Numbered from the stretch's first letter, positions 18,563 to 27,156 are shown. The stretch is 64,000 nt of DNA from Algorimicrobium echini (GCF_900115185.1 NZ_FOVN01000005.1:7501-71500), one strand, 5' to 3'. A program made the numbers and translations. Notes: generated by a model from the letters alone, not told the origin.

Positions 18563-19582
18563 TTACGATTCTGGAATCGTATCAATATCTAGATAATCTG
18601 GAACACCATCATCATCTCTATCTGTTATAATAACGGTTTTTATGGTTATCACACCATTGTTTTCTTGTCTTGAACTCTCAAACTCATTATCAGCAAAAAT
18701 CGGCTCTGGATCACCTACAATAATTGTATACTGGCTATATTCCAATTCATCTTTGGTAAAATAGCCATCACCATCATCATCATTATCTAAAAAGTCTGGT
18801 GTGAAATTTCCATTTGTATCATCATCATACACATCACCATTACCATCTATATCTTCCATCCATGACGGAATTCCATCAATATCATGATCCAAAATAGCAC
18901 GTTTGTACAAATTAAATTTAAATATTATTGGTGTGTAATTTGGTACACCTTCAAGTGTACTATTAAAATAACCTAAACGCGAAGGAATAAAAACCGCACC
19001 AATTCCGTGATTATGATAAGATGTTGGTCCATCGTCATCAACCGTAAAGCTATCGCTAGTTTTAAATTCAACTAAAGCTTGCTGAAATCCTGGAACAACA
19101 CCAGAAGAAGAGCCTACTGTTAAAAGGTTAAATTGAGACTCATTTACTGCGCTATCAAACACATAATTGTCAATAGTGCTACTGCCTTCATAAATTAAAG
19201 TCGCTTGATCTGTAAAATGAATTTCTTTCCCAAGGCCTTCACGAACATTTAAATAATACAATTTGTAATCGATACCATCAAAAGGAACAATTTTAAGGTT
19301 AACCATGTCTTTTAGTGGAGTTTTGTCTGCATTATCACCTGCAATCGTATCGAATACAATTCGAAATTCATCATTTTCTAAACTGTATGGACTATTTTCT
19401 TGAAATTCTTCATAATTATAAAAATGCGTTTCAAGATAGGTTTCAATATCTATAAGGTCCTCTTCGTATACTTCAGCAGCATCTCTCAATGGAACAACAT
19501 CACCAACACCATCATCTTTTTCACAAGCTGTAAAAACAGTTGAAACAACTATAAGTAGCAGTAAAATTTTTCTTAATTTCAT
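18563..19582 (-). CDS. FKBP-like lipoprotein with Ca-binding-type acidic repeats
   Basis: Lipoprotein of 339 residues: signal with lipobox VFTAC (C20), a region resembling FKBP-type prolyl isomerases (about 110-230; TLIYEGSSTIDNYVFDS and VPGFQQALVEFK, then GIGAVFIPSRLGYF), followed by acidic Asp/Asn repeats (DIDGIPSWMEDIDGNGDVYDDD, FLDNDDDGDGYFTKDE, DRDDDGVPDYLDID) like thrombospondin type 3 or EF-hand-type calcium loops. Probably outer-membrane or surface folding factor; whether the FKBP site is active is unclear because the aromatic pocket is not all recognisable. Monocistronic, convergent with the barrel gene. Confidence 0.82.
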   Translation of the reverse strand: MKLRKILLLLIVVSTVFTACEKDDGVGDVVPLRDAAEVYEEDLIDIETYLETHFYNYEEFQENSPYSLENDEFRIVFDTIAGDNADKTPLKDMVNLKIVPFDGIDYKLYYLNVREGLGKEIHFTDQATLIYEGSSTIDNYVFDSAVNESQFNLLTVGSSSGVVPGFQQALVEFKTSDSFTVDDDGPTSYHNHGIGAVFIPSRLGYFNSTLEGVPNYTPIIFKFNLYKRAILDHDIDGIPSWMEDIDGNGDVYDDDTNGNFTPDFLDNDDDGDGYFTKDELEYSQYTIIVGDPEPIFADNEFESSRQENNGVITIKTVIITDRDDDGVPDYLDIDTIPES

Positions 19583-19662
19583 TATTGCTTATTTTTGTTG
19601 GCAAGATACAATTTTTAAATAATTTTGTACAACAACATTAACGTAGTTTTTAGACCTTTTGT

Positions 19663-20049
19663 ATGCGAATAGATAAATTTTTATGGTGTGTTAGGTATTT
19701 TAAAACAAGAACCATAGCAACTACAGCTTGCAAAAAAGGGCATGTAAAAGTAAATGGCGATCCTGCAAAACCAAGTCGCGATGTGTATCCAACTGACAAA
19801 ATTGAAGTTAGGAAAGATCAAATTAACTACAGCCTTACCATTAATGACCTACCTCCTAACCGAGTAGGCGCTAAATTGGTGGATATTTATAGAACAGATA
19901 CCACTCCAAAAGAAGCCTTTGCAGCCAATGAATTATTGAAGTATTCTAAAGACTACTACCGTAAAAAAGGCACTGGACGGCCAACAAAAAAAGACCGTCG
20001 TGATATTGAAGAATATCGTGATGAGCATGAAATTGAATCAGATATTTAA
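19663..20049 (+). CDS. S4-domain RNA-binding protein (Hsp15-like)
   Basis: Small protein of 128 residues with an N-terminal S4 domain (MRIDKFLWCVRYFKTRTIATTACKKGHVKVNG, split here: RIDKFLWCVRYFKTR then KKGHVKVNGDPAKPSRDV) and a basic tail (YYRKKGTGRPTKKDRRD). E. coli Hsp15 (HslR) binds 50S subunits carrying stalled peptidyl-tRNA; a similar role is likely but not proven. Probably cotranscribed with the phosphoribosyltransferase gene 44 bases downstream. Confidence 0.88.
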   Translation: MRIDKFLWCVRYFKTRTIATTACKKGHVKVNGDPAKPSRDVYPTDKIEVRKDQINYSLTINDLPPNRVGAKLVDIYRTDTTPKEAFAANELLKYSKDYYRKKGTGRPTKKDRRDIEEYRDEHEIESDI

Positions 20050-20093
20050 AAGATTTTATAATTATCTCTAGTATCTTTGAAAAAATAGTTTTT

Positions 20094-20600
20094 ATGAAAA
20101 CCACAGAAAAAAATACCATTCTCAACCACGATGAGATAGTTCATAAAATTAGACGTATTGCTTATCAAATATACGAAAACAATGTAGATGAAGCGGAAGT
20201 TGTCCTAGCCGGAATTGATTCCAATGGGTATCTACTTGCCAAAAAACTAAAAACTGTTTTAAGCAAAATTTCAACAATTAACCCAGTATTGTGTCGTGTA
20301 ATAATCGATAAGAAAAATCCTTTAAACCCTATTTCCACTTCTTTGGCCACTTCAGAGTATACAAATAAATCAGTAGTATTAATTGATGATGTATTAAACT
20401 CTGGCACCACACTAATTTATGGCGTAAAGCATTTTCTGAATGTACCACTTAAACAATTTAAAACGGCCGTGTTAGTTAATAGAAATCATAAAAAATATCC
20501 TGTAAAGGCAGATTTTAAAGGAATCTCATTATCAACTTCACTACACGAACATGTAGATGTTGTTCTTGAAGGCAAAGTGTTTGAAGCTTCTTTAGATTAA
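20094..20600 (+). CDS. PyrR-like phosphoribosyltransferase
   Basis: Type I phosphoribosyltransferase of 168 residues. The PRPP-binding motif is VVLIDDVLNSGTTLIYGV (about residues 92-109), and the N-terminal EVVLAGIDSNGYLLAKKL and C-terminal VDVVLEGK agree with the PyrR/uracil PRTase group. It could act on uracil or as a pyrimidine regulator; no attenuator or pyr gene is nearby, so a regulatory role is unsupported. Its 3' end overlaps aroK tail-to-tail by 9 bases. Confidence 0.85.
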   Translation: MKTTEKNTILNHDEIVHKIRRIAYQIYENNVDEAEVVLAGIDSNGYLLAKKLKTVLSKISTINPVLCRVIIDKKNPLNPISTSLATSEYTNKSVVLIDDVLNSGTTLIYGVKHFLNVPLKQFKTAVLVNRNHKKYPVKADFKGISLSTSLHEHVDVVLEGKVFEASLD

Positions 20601-21107
20601 TTTTAAAAGAATATCATCGATAATTTTTTCAGGGGAATTATTAGCATTTACAATTATATCAGCCTGATTATAAAAATTTACCCGTTCAAAGATATGTTTA
20701 CCCACAAATTCAGCTACTGCGTCTTCTGATTGTAAATGTGCTACTAAAGGCCTATTTTCTTTATTTAGATATAAACGTTTGCTTAATTCTGCCACTGAAA
20801 CATTCAAGTAAATACTTTGGGTGTTTAATTGCTGCTTAATTAGATTCATATTATTACCGTAGCATGGTGTTCCGCCTCCTAATGATAATATCATATTATT
20901 TTGCTGTAAAAAAGACTCTAAATGCATGGCTTCAACTTTACGAAAATATATTTCTCCTTTAGTTGTGAAGATATCAGATATGGTTTTGCCTTCTTTTTTT
21001 TCAATATAATCATCTAAATCTTGGAATGGCTTTTTTAGTATTTGACTCAATTTTTTGCCAATTACAGATTTTCCAGACGTCATATAACCCAATAAAATAA
21101 TATTCAT
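20592..21107 (-). CDS. aroK: Shikimate kinase
   Basis: Phosphorylates shikimate in aromatic amino acid synthesis. The 171 residues have the Walker A GYMTSGKS (7-14), the shikimate-binding Asp in FQDLDDYIEKKEG, Arg in YFRKVEA, LSLGGGTPCY and the lid ENRPL. Length is normal. aroE lies elsewhere in the window (46399). Transcribed away from the tRNA genes. Confidence 0.95.
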   Translation of the reverse strand: MNIILLGYMTSGKSVIGKKLSQILKKPFQDLDDYIEKKEGKTISDIFTTKGEIYFRKVEAMHLESFLQQNNMILSLGGGTPCYGNNMNLIKQQLNTQSIYLNVSVAELSKRLYLNKENRPLVAHLQSEDAVAEFVGKHIFERVNFYNQADIIVNANNSPEKIIDDILLKLI

Positions 21108-21183
21108 AAACAGCTTAAAAATTGATTATTAAAAAGATACGATCTTGGTCAACAAAAAAACAAAAAAAAATTAAAAAAAAGCC

Positions 21184-21213
21184 TTGTTTTATTAATTAAA
21201 GCTTTTATATTTG
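21184..21213 (+). promoter_or_regulatory. Promoter of tRNA-Lys
   Basis: TTG (21184-21186), 19-base spacer, TATATTTG (21206-21213): an exact match to the Bacteroidota promoter. The tRNA begins 26 bases past the -7 element. Confidence 0.85.
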
Positions 21214-21238
21214 CACCCTCGTTACAGAGAAACAAAAT

Positions 21239-21311
21239 GACTAGGTAGCTCAGTTGGTAGAGCATCTCCCTTTTAAGGAGATGGTCCTGGGTTCGAGCCC
21301 CAGCCTGGTCA
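21239..21311 (+). tRNA. tRNA-Lys (anticodon TTT)
   Basis: Acceptor stem GACTAGG / CCTGGTC, D arm with AGCTCAGTTGGTAGAGC, anticodon arm TCTCC-CTTTTAA-GGAGA giving TTT, and T arm CTGGG-TTCGAGC-CCCAG. Discriminator base A at 21311. The CCA end is not encoded. Confidence 0.97.
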
Positions 21312-21314
21312 CTA

Positions 21315-21347
21315 AAAAAAAGTTAAGCATTTTGCTTAACTTTTTTT
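21315..21347 (+). terminator. Terminator between the two tRNA genes
   Basis: Perfect 15-base stem AAAAAAAGTTAAGCA / TGCTTAACTTTTTTT with a 3-base loop. It separates tRNA-Lys from tRNA-Leu, which must then have its own promoter or rely on read-through. Confidence 0.85.
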
Positions 21348-21366
21348 ATTTTTACACAATATTATT

Positions 21367-21450
21367 GCGCACGTGGCGGAATTGGTAGACGCGCCAGCTT
21401 GAGGGGTTGGTGGACATTAGTCCGTGGAAGTTCGAGTCTTCTCGTGCGCA
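21367..21450 (+). tRNA. tRNA-Leu (anticodon GAG)
   Basis: Acceptor stem GCGCACG / CGTGCGC (perfect), class II long variable arm (GTGGACATTAGTCCGT region), anticodon arm CCAGC-TTGAGGG-GTTGG giving GAG, T arm with GTTCGAGTC. Length 84 bases; discriminator A at 21450. Confidence 0.96.
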
Positions 21451-21551
21451 CTTAATTATTATTCCGGAATTATACGCTTTCTTACATCACCTAAACGGCA
21501 AAACTTTTCAAAGAAATTTAAATGTATTTAAGATAAAATTGGCGTTTTTAA

Positions 21552-21580
21552 TTGTTTATTCAATTAATTTATTATTTTTG
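21552..21580 (+). promoter_or_regulatory. Candidate promoter of the CarH-like regulator
   Basis: TTG (21552-21554), 18-base spacer, TATTTTTG (21573-21580), 21 bases before the ATG. A second TATTTTTG overlaps at 21586-21593. TGTTTAATA (21579-21587) differs by one base from the crt inverted-repeat half-site. Confidence 0.6.
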
Positions 21581-21601
21581 TTTAATATTTTTGAATAAAA
21601 T

Positions 21602-22498
21602 ATGAACAATATTAAGAACAACTTTAGTATCAAGGATTTAGAAAACCTTTCAGGTGTTAAAGCGCACACCATTAGAATTTGGGAAAAACGCTACAATCTT
21701 TTAGAGCCAAACCGGACAGAAACAAATATTAGATTCTACAGTTTAGAAAGCCTACAAAAGCTACTCAATATAACCTTCCTCTATAATAATGGTTTTAAAA
21801 TATCTAAAATAGCCAAAATTAACGAGGTAGATATTGCAGACACTGTACGCAGCTTATCAGCAAAAACTTATGCTGATGACCACGCTACTAATATGTTTAA
21901 ACTAGCGATGTTGAATTTTGACAAAGCCCTTTTTTTAAAAACCTATGATTCTTTAAAAACCCACAAAAGCTTTTCAGAAATATTTTTAGAGGTCTTCATT
22001 CCGCTTATGAGTGAAATAGGCCTTCTATGGCAAACAAATACTATAACACCAGCCCAAGAACATTTTATTTCAGAATTAATTAAACAAAAACTACTGATTA
22101 ATATTGAAAACCATCAGTATGAATCGCCAAAAAATAATGATAAAACATTCGTTCTATTCCTGCCTAATAACGAAATTCATGATTTAGGCCTACATTTTAT
22201 AAACTATAAATTAACTAAATCTGAATATCACACTATTTATTTAGGGCCGAGCGTACCCATTGTAAGTCTTAAAGATATTTTAAAACACTACAAAAACGTT
22301 ACATTTATCTCTTACTTCACCGTGAAACCTGAAGCTGAAAATATTGAAACGTATTTGATTGAATTTGAAAAAGAATTACTCCTAAATAATAATGAATTAT
22401 GGATTTTTGGCAGAATGCTAGACACGTTAGATACTAGCAAACTCAGTAAATCTATTAAACCATTCTCCTCCGTAGCAGATTTAGAAAAATATCTTTAA
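21602..22498 (+). CDS. CarH-like MerR-family, B12-binding photoreceptor regulator
   Basis: Transcription regulator of 298 residues. The N-terminal MerR winged helix (8-75) contains HTIRIWEKRYNLLEPNR. The middle is a four-helix cap with W143-X9-E153-H154 (LLWQTNTITPAQEH), the signature that places the light-sensing Trp and the upper His near adenosylcobalamin in CarH. The C-terminal Rossmann domain has E191-I-H193-D-L-G196, the ExHxxG motif supplying the lower axial His. In Thermus and Myxococcus, such proteins repress crt genes in the dark as B12-bound tetramers and release DNA in light. It lies 44 bases before crtI, with inverted repeats in that gap. Light sensing here is inferred from motifs and context. 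Confidence 0.88.
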   Translation: MNNIKNNFSIKDLENLSGVKAHTIRIWEKRYNLLEPNRTETNIRFYSLESLQKLLNITFLYNNGFKISKIAKINEVDIADTVRSLSAKTYADDHATNMFKLAMLNFDKALFLKTYDSLKTHKSFSEIFLEVFIPLMSEIGLLWQTNTITPAQEHFISELIKQKLLINIENHQYESPKNNDKTFVLFLPNNEIHDLGLHFINYKLTKSEYHTIYLGPSVPIVSLKDILKHYKNVTFISYFTVKPEAENIETYLIEFEKELLLNNNELWIFGRMLDTLDTSKLSKSIKPFSSVADLEKYL

Positions 22499-22511
22499 AA
22501 AAAGAGTTTTT

Positions 22512-22541
22512 TGTTTAACATTTTTATATATTTGTTAAACA
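22512..22541 (+). promoter_or_regulatory. Inverted-repeat operator overlapping crtI -7 element
   Basis: TGTTTAACA (22512-22520) and its exact reverse complement TGTTAAACA (22533-22541) have centres 21 bp apart, two helical turns. TATATTTG (22527-22534), a -7 match, lies between them, and the crtI ATG starts 2 bases after the right arm. This is a plausible binding site for the CarH-like regulator. The nearest upstream TTG leaves a spacer of only 13 bases, so the promoter itself is imperfect. Confidence 0.65.
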
Positions 22542-22542
22542 T

Positions 22543-24009
22543 ATGAAATTACAAATTACAATTATAGGGTCTGGTTTCTCATCGCTTGCAGCTGCTTGTT
22601 ATTTAGCGCAATCTGGTCATGACGTAATCATTTTTGAAAAAAACAGCACTATTGGAGGTCGTGCTAGACAATTAAAAAAAGATGGATTTACATTTGATAT
22701 TGGACCAACTTGGTATTGGATGCCGGATGTGTTTGAGCGCTTTTTTGCAGATTTCAATAAAAAACCTTCCGAATATTATCAGTTAGAAAAATTAAATCCT
22801 GCTTACTCTGTTTATTACGGGAAAGACGATTATATAACAATAGAAGATACTCTAGAGAAAATTTGTATGGCTTTTGAACAGGAAGAACCTGGCAGTTCAA
22901 AAATACTTCAGAAGTTTATAGACAAAGCACAAGACAATTACAATGTTGCCATTAAAGATTTAGTTTATAATCCTGGTGTTTCCCCTTTTGAATTGGTAAC
23001 AACCGAAACCTTTAAGAAAATAGGACAGTTTTTCAGTACCATAAAAAAGGATGTTCGGAAAGAATTTAAAAACGAGCGCTTGGTAACAATTCTAGAATTC
23101 CCAGTTCTGTTTCTAGGTGCCAAACCAGGCGATACACCTTCTTTTTACAGCTTTATGAACTATGCCGATTTTGGACTTGGTACATTTCATCCTAAAAAAG
23201 GTATGTATCAAGTAATTTTAGCTATGGAAACTTTAGCCAAAAGTCTGGGAGTTACCATTAAAACAAACGCTCCCATTGAAAAAATATTAGTTAAAAACAA
23301 AATCGCCTCTGGAGTCATTTCCAATGGTGAAACTTATATAAGTGATGTGGTTTTAAGTGGAGCAGATTACCATCATACTGAAACACTTTTAGATTCGGAA
23401 TATAAACAATATTCCGAAGCGTATTGGAATGCCAAAACCTTTGCACCCTCATCGCTCCTATTCTATGTAGGCTTCGATAAGAAAATTAAAAACGTAAATC
23501 ACCATACACTCTTTTTTGATGTCGATTTTGAAAAACATGCAGAGGCTATTTACGACAACCCTAAATGGCCAGAAAATCCATTATTTTATGCCAGTTTTCC
23601 ATCTATTACAGATAGTCATGCAGCACCAGAAGGAAAAGAGGCTGGAATATTTTTAATTCCCCTTGCTCCAGGATTAAAAGATACAACCAAATTACGAATG
23701 AGCTATTTTTCAAAAATAATGGATCGTTTTGAAACATTAACATCTCAAAAAGTTAGAGACCACGTACTATTTAAAGAGTCGTTTTGTGTAAACGACTTTA
23801 TTAAGGACTATAATTCCTACAAAGGAAATGCTTATGGCATGGCAAACACTTTATTACAAACAGCCTTTTTAAGACCTAAACTAAAGAGTAAGAAAGTAAA
23901 TAATTTGTATTTTACAGGACAGTTAACCGTACCAGGTCCAGGTGTACCACCCTCATTGATATCTGGAAAATTGGTTGCCGAGCTTATAAATAAACATCAT
24001 AAAAAATAA
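22543..24009 (+). CDS. crtI: Phytoene desaturase
   Basis: FAD-dependent desaturase converting phytoene to lycopene. The 488 residues start with the dinucleotide fold ITIIGSGFSSLAAACYLAQ (the usual GAGFSGL reads GSGFSSL), then IFEKNSTIGGRARQL and GFTFDIGPTWYWMPDVF, and end with the carotenoid oxidoreductase signature YFTGQLTVPGPGVPPSLISGKL. Length is normal. First of crtI-crtB-crtZ-crtY on the plus strand, downstream of the regulator gene. Confidence 0.96.
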   Translation: MKLQITIIGSGFSSLAAACYLAQSGHDVIIFEKNSTIGGRARQLKKDGFTFDIGPTWYWMPDVFERFFADFNKKPSEYYQLEKLNPAYSVYYGKDDYITIEDTLEKICMAFEQEEPGSSKILQKFIDKAQDNYNVAIKDLVYNPGVSPFELVTTETFKKIGQFFSTIKKDVRKEFKNERLVTILEFPVLFLGAKPGDTPSFYSFMNYADFGLGTFHPKKGMYQVILAMETLAKSLGVTIKTNAPIEKILVKNKIASGVISNGETYISDVVLSGADYHHTETLLDSEYKQYSEAYWNAKTFAPSSLLFYVGFDKKIKNVNHHTLFFDVDFEKHAEAIYDNPKWPENPLFYASFPSITDSHAAPEGKEAGIFLIPLAPGLKDTTKLRMSYFSKIMDRFETLTSQKVRDHVLFKESFCVNDFIKDYNSYKGNAYGMANTLLQTAFLRPKLKSKKVNNLYFTGQLTVPGPGVPPSLISGKLVAELINKHHKK

Positions 24010-24020
24010 TACCAAGCAGC

Positions 24021-24069
24021 TGTTTAACATGATGTATATGAAAAACGAAGCTTAAAAAACAATTAAACA
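24021..24069 (+). promoter_or_regulatory. Further TGTTTAACA site between crtI and crtB
   Basis: The nonamer TGTTTAACA recurs at 24021-24029 and a weaker inverted half-site AATTAAACA (7 of 9) at 24061-24069, just before the crtB ATG at 24081. It may be an internal operator for the crt regulator. Confidence 0.4.
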
Positions 24070-24080
24070 CTAAGTAACAG

Positions 24081-24920
24081 ATGAAATCAATTTTTGACCA
24101 TGTTTCTCGTTCCTGCAGCCAGACGGTAACTAAAACCTACAGCACTTCCTTTTCATTGGCAACTAAAATGTTGTCTAGTTCTATACGTCAGGATATTTAT
24201 AATATTTATGGTTTTGTAAGATTTGCCGATGAAATTGTAGACAGCTTCCATGACTTTGATAAAGAAACCTTACTTGATGAATTCGAGAAAGATTTGCATC
24301 TAGCGCTAGAACGTAAAATTAGTTTAAATCCTATTTTAAATTCATTTCAAGAAACCTATCATAAATATGGTATTGAGAAACATATGGTAGAAGCGTTTAT
24401 GAAAAGCATGCGTACAGATTTACATAAAACCACTTATTTAACGGCAGATGAATACAACACCTATATTTATGGTTCCGCAGATGTGGTTGGGCTTATGTGT
24501 TTAAAAGTATTTGTTAAAGGTGATAATGAGAAATATAATCACTTAAAAAATTCTGCCATGCATTTAGGATCAGCATTCCAAAAAGTGAACTTTTTGAGAG
24601 ATTTAAAAAGTGATTATGAAGATTTGAGTCGTACCTATTTTCCAAATACCGACTTATCAAAATTAGATGAAGCTTCAAAATTACTAATCATTAAAGAAAT
24701 TGAACGCGATTTCGAAATTGGTCTTCAAGGCATAAAAGAATTGCCTATTGAAGCTAAATTTGGTGTGTTTACCGCATACAGATATTATAGCCAATTATTA
24801 AAAAAACTAAAAAGAACACCTGCTTTACAAATTAAAAATGCACGAATACGTGTTCCAAACTATAAAAAAATTGAGTTGTTAACGCGTAGTTATGTAAAAT
24901 ATCAATTAAATTTATTGTAA
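24081..24920 (+). CDS. crtB: Phytoene synthase
   Basis: Condenses two geranylgeranyl diphosphates to phytoene. The 279 residues contain the first Asp-rich motif RFADEIVDSF (D50, D54) and the second in NFLRDLKSDYEDLSRTYFP. Near-normal family length. Separated from crtI by 71 bases and from crtZ by 4 bases. The GGPP synthase gene (crtE) is not in the window. Confidence 0.95.
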   Translation: MKSIFDHVSRSCSQTVTKTYSTSFSLATKMLSSSIRQDIYNIYGFVRFADEIVDSFHDFDKETLLDEFEKDLHLALERKISLNPILNSFQETYHKYGIEKHMVEAFMKSMRTDLHKTTYLTADEYNTYIYGSADVVGLMCLKVFVKGDNEKYNHLKNSAMHLGSAFQKVNFLRDLKSDYEDLSRTYFPNTDLSKLDEASKLLIIKEIERDFEIGLQGIKELPIEAKFGVFTAYRYYSQLLKKLKRTPALQIKNARIRVPNYKKIELLTRSYVKYQLNLL

Positions 24921-24924
24921 AAAT

Positions 24925-25377
24925 ATGATGGATACTATATTATGGATATTTGTTTTTATTGGCACTTTTATGTTCATGGAATTCATGGCATGGTTTACCC
25001 ATAAATATATTATGCACGGATTTTTATGGAGTTTACACAAGGACCACCACCACAAAAATCACAACAGTTGGTTTGAACGAAATGACTTGTTTTTTATTTT
25101 TTATGCCGTGGTTAGTATTACCTTATTTTTACTGTGGAAATATGAAGGTTTGTGGATTGGACTCCCAATGGGATTAGGCATTTTTGCATATGGTCTTGCT
25201 TATTTTTTTGTACATGACATTTTTATTCACCAGCGTTTTAAATTATTGCGCAATGCAAATAATTGGTACGCCAAAGGCGTACGTCGTGCTCATAAAATGC
25301 ACCACAAGCACCTAGGAAAAAATGATGGTGAATGCTTCGGAATGTTATTTGTACCGTTTAAGTACTTTAAGAAATAA
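24925..25377 (+). CDS. crtZ: Beta-carotene hydroxylase
   Basis: Membrane di-iron hydroxylase that adds 3-hydroxyl groups to beta-carotene rings, giving zeaxanthin. The 150 residues show the fatty-acid-hydroxylase-type His clusters: HKYIMHG, HKDHHHKNH, FFVHDIFIHQRF and RRAHKMHHKHLG, between four hydrophobic helices. Overlapping ATG codons at 24925 and 24928; the first is listed. Four bases after crtB, so translation is likely coupled. Confidence 0.94.
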   Translation: MMDTILWIFVFIGTFMFMEFMAWFTHKYIMHGFLWSLHKDHHHKNHNSWFERNDLFFIFYAVVSITLFLLWKYEGLWIGLPMGLGIFAYGLAYFFVHDIFIHQRFKLLRNANNWYAKGVRRAHKMHHKHLGKNDGECFGMLFVPFKYFKK

Positions 25378-25398
25378 ATATATTTTAAAAATCTGTTC

Positions 25399-26553
25399 AT
25401 GCCTAACGAAAATCATTTCGATTATATAATTATAGGACATGGTCTCGCTGGTTTACAACTTGCTTTAGGTTTTATGAATGATGACGAATTGAAGCATAAA
25501 AAAATTGCTTTAATTGATCCATCCAACAAAGCAGTAAATGATAAAACATGGAGCTTCTGGGAAACTGGCTCCAGTAAATGGGATACAATTACCGAAAAGT
25601 CTTGGAAAACGGCTCTTTTTCATTCTAAAAAACAATCATTATCAATTCATTTAAAACCATATACTTACAAAAGCATTCGGTCTATTGATTTTTACAATTG
25701 GTCAAAAAACACATTACAACAATCAGTCAATACTCATTTTATAAAGGATGTTATTGTTTCAACATCAGAAACAGACATTGTTTCAGTTCAGGGCAAAAAT
25801 GGTTTATACACTGCTAATCATGTTTTTGATAGCAGAATGCCAAATAATTTTAATTTAGAAGGGTCTAAATACACATACATTCAGCAACATTTTAAAGGGT
25901 GGATAATTGAAACGGAAACACCTTACTTTAATCCTAAGACATTCACCATGATGGATTATCGGTTTCAGCATCAAAATTCCACAAGTTTTGTTTATGTGCT
26001 CCCTTTTTCAGAAACTCGAGCACTCATAGAGTATACTTTTTTTACCCCTGAAACGGTTTCAGAATCCGTTTATGATGCTGCTATAAAAGACTATATTGAT
26101 AACCATTTGCAAATTGATAACTATAAAATTGATGAAACCGAAATGGGCAATATCCCAATGACAGATTACCCCTTTTGGACACACAACAGCAAACACTTAA
26201 CAAAAATTGGCACAGCAGGTGGATGGGTAAAAGGTTCTACAGGTTATTCATTCAAGCACACTGAAAAGAATGTTGCCACCATTATTAAAAACATTAAAAA
26301 CGGTCAAGAACCCTCGCATAATTTATTCCAAAAAAAATATAAACTGTACGATAAAATTTTTTTGAAAGTCCTTGAAACTAATAATGAAAAAGGTGTTTGG
26401 ATTTTTGAGCAATTTTATTCAAAAAATGCTATTTCTACCATGTTTCGTTTTTTAGATGAAGAATCTAGCTTTACGGAAGATTTAAAAATTATGCGCTCAT
26501 TATTCTCTTGGAATTTTATAAGTGCCTTTATAAAAGTTTTAATCAGACGCTAA
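25399..26553 (+). CDS. crtY: Lycopene beta-cyclase
   Basis: Flavoprotein that cyclises lycopene to beta-carotene. The 384 residues start with the FAD-binding strand FDYIIIGHGLAGLQLALG, then NDKTWSFWE, the central FTMMDYRFQ segment, YVLPFSETRALIEYTFF and GTAGGWVKGSTGYSF near the C-terminus, all typical of CrtY/CrtL cyclases. Last gene of the crt unit; its 3' end overlaps the convergent thioredoxin gene by 15 bases. Confidence 0.94.
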   Translation: MPNENHFDYIIIGHGLAGLQLALGFMNDDELKHKKIALIDPSNKAVNDKTWSFWETGSSKWDTITEKSWKTALFHSKKQSLSIHLKPYTYKSIRSIDFYNWSKNTLQQSVNTHFIKDVIVSTSETDIVSVQGKNGLYTANHVFDSRMPNNFNLEGSKYTYIQQHFKGWIIETETPYFNPKTFTMMDYRFQHQNSTSFVYVLPFSETRALIEYTFFTPETVSESVYDAAIKDYIDNHLQIDNYKIDETEMGNIPMTDYPFWTHNSKHLTKIGTAGGWVKGSTGYSFKHTEKNVATIIKNIKNGQEPSHNLFQKKYKLYDKIFLKVLETNNEKGVWIFEQFYSKNAISTMFRFLDEESSFTEDLKIMRSLFSWNFISAFIKVLIRR

Positions 26554-27108
26554 TAAGTCATCTAGCAATTTTCTCACAGAATCACTATTCCAGTTAGCAG
26601 CTCCGGATTTATCCATTACAATAGCACCAGACTTATCAATTAAATACGTTTGTGGAATGCTACTAGTTTGAAACTGATCTGGTACATTAGTAACCGACTG
26701 ATAGAACTCAAAGTTATAGGCATTCTTACTTTTAAAATCATTAATAATATTAGACTCTTCATTGGAAACTAAAAGAAAAACGACCTGATCATTATAATCA
26801 GCATATAAATTATCGATACTCGGCATTTCAGCAATACAAGGTGGACACCAAGTTGCCCAGAAATTGATAAAAACCACTTTACCTTGAGCTTGTTTAAAAT
26901 CATATTGATTTCCATTCGAGTCTATTAACTTCCAGTTATCATAAGATTCCAGATTTTCACGTTTGTCTGCGCTAATTTCGGAAGGGCTAATCATGGCCAA
27001 ACCTTTCTGTAAAAAGATTTGAATGGGTTGTCTAGTTTGCGGAATAATCAACAAGGCGATTACAACAACAAAAATAATATTACTTAAGGTGAATTTTGGC
27101 TTTTTCAT
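26539..27108 (-). CDS. TlpA-like thiol-disulfide oxidoreductase
   Basis: Periplasm-facing, membrane-anchored thioredoxin-fold protein of 189 residues: N-terminal helix (about 9-23, FTLSNIIFVVVIALLIIP), then a thioredoxin domain with the active site W87-C88-P89-P90-C91 in NFWATWCPPCIAEMPS and the cis-Pro loop SSIPQTYLID. Likely reductant or resolving factor for secreted or cytochrome proteins; partner unknown. Between the crt cluster and aconitase, on the opposite strand from crtY. Confidence 0.92.
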   Translation of the reverse strand: MKKPKFTLSNIIFVVVIALLIIPQTRQPIQIFLQKGLAMISPSEISADKRENLESYDNWKLIDSNGNQYDFKQAQGKVVFINFWATWCPPCIAEMPSIDNLYADYNDQVVFLLVSNEESNIINDFKSKNAYNFEFYQSVTNVPDQFQTSSIPQTYLIDKSGAIVMDKSGAANWNSDSVRKLLDDLLASD

Positions 27109-27156
27109 AGTATGAAATAAAATTTATTCGTCGTTTTTAAAACAGATTCCTAACAA

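Noticed and set aside
21239-21450. tRNA-associated integration site of a genomic island
   Set aside because: No integrase, no repeat of the tRNA 3' end, and the flanking genes are ordinary core genes.
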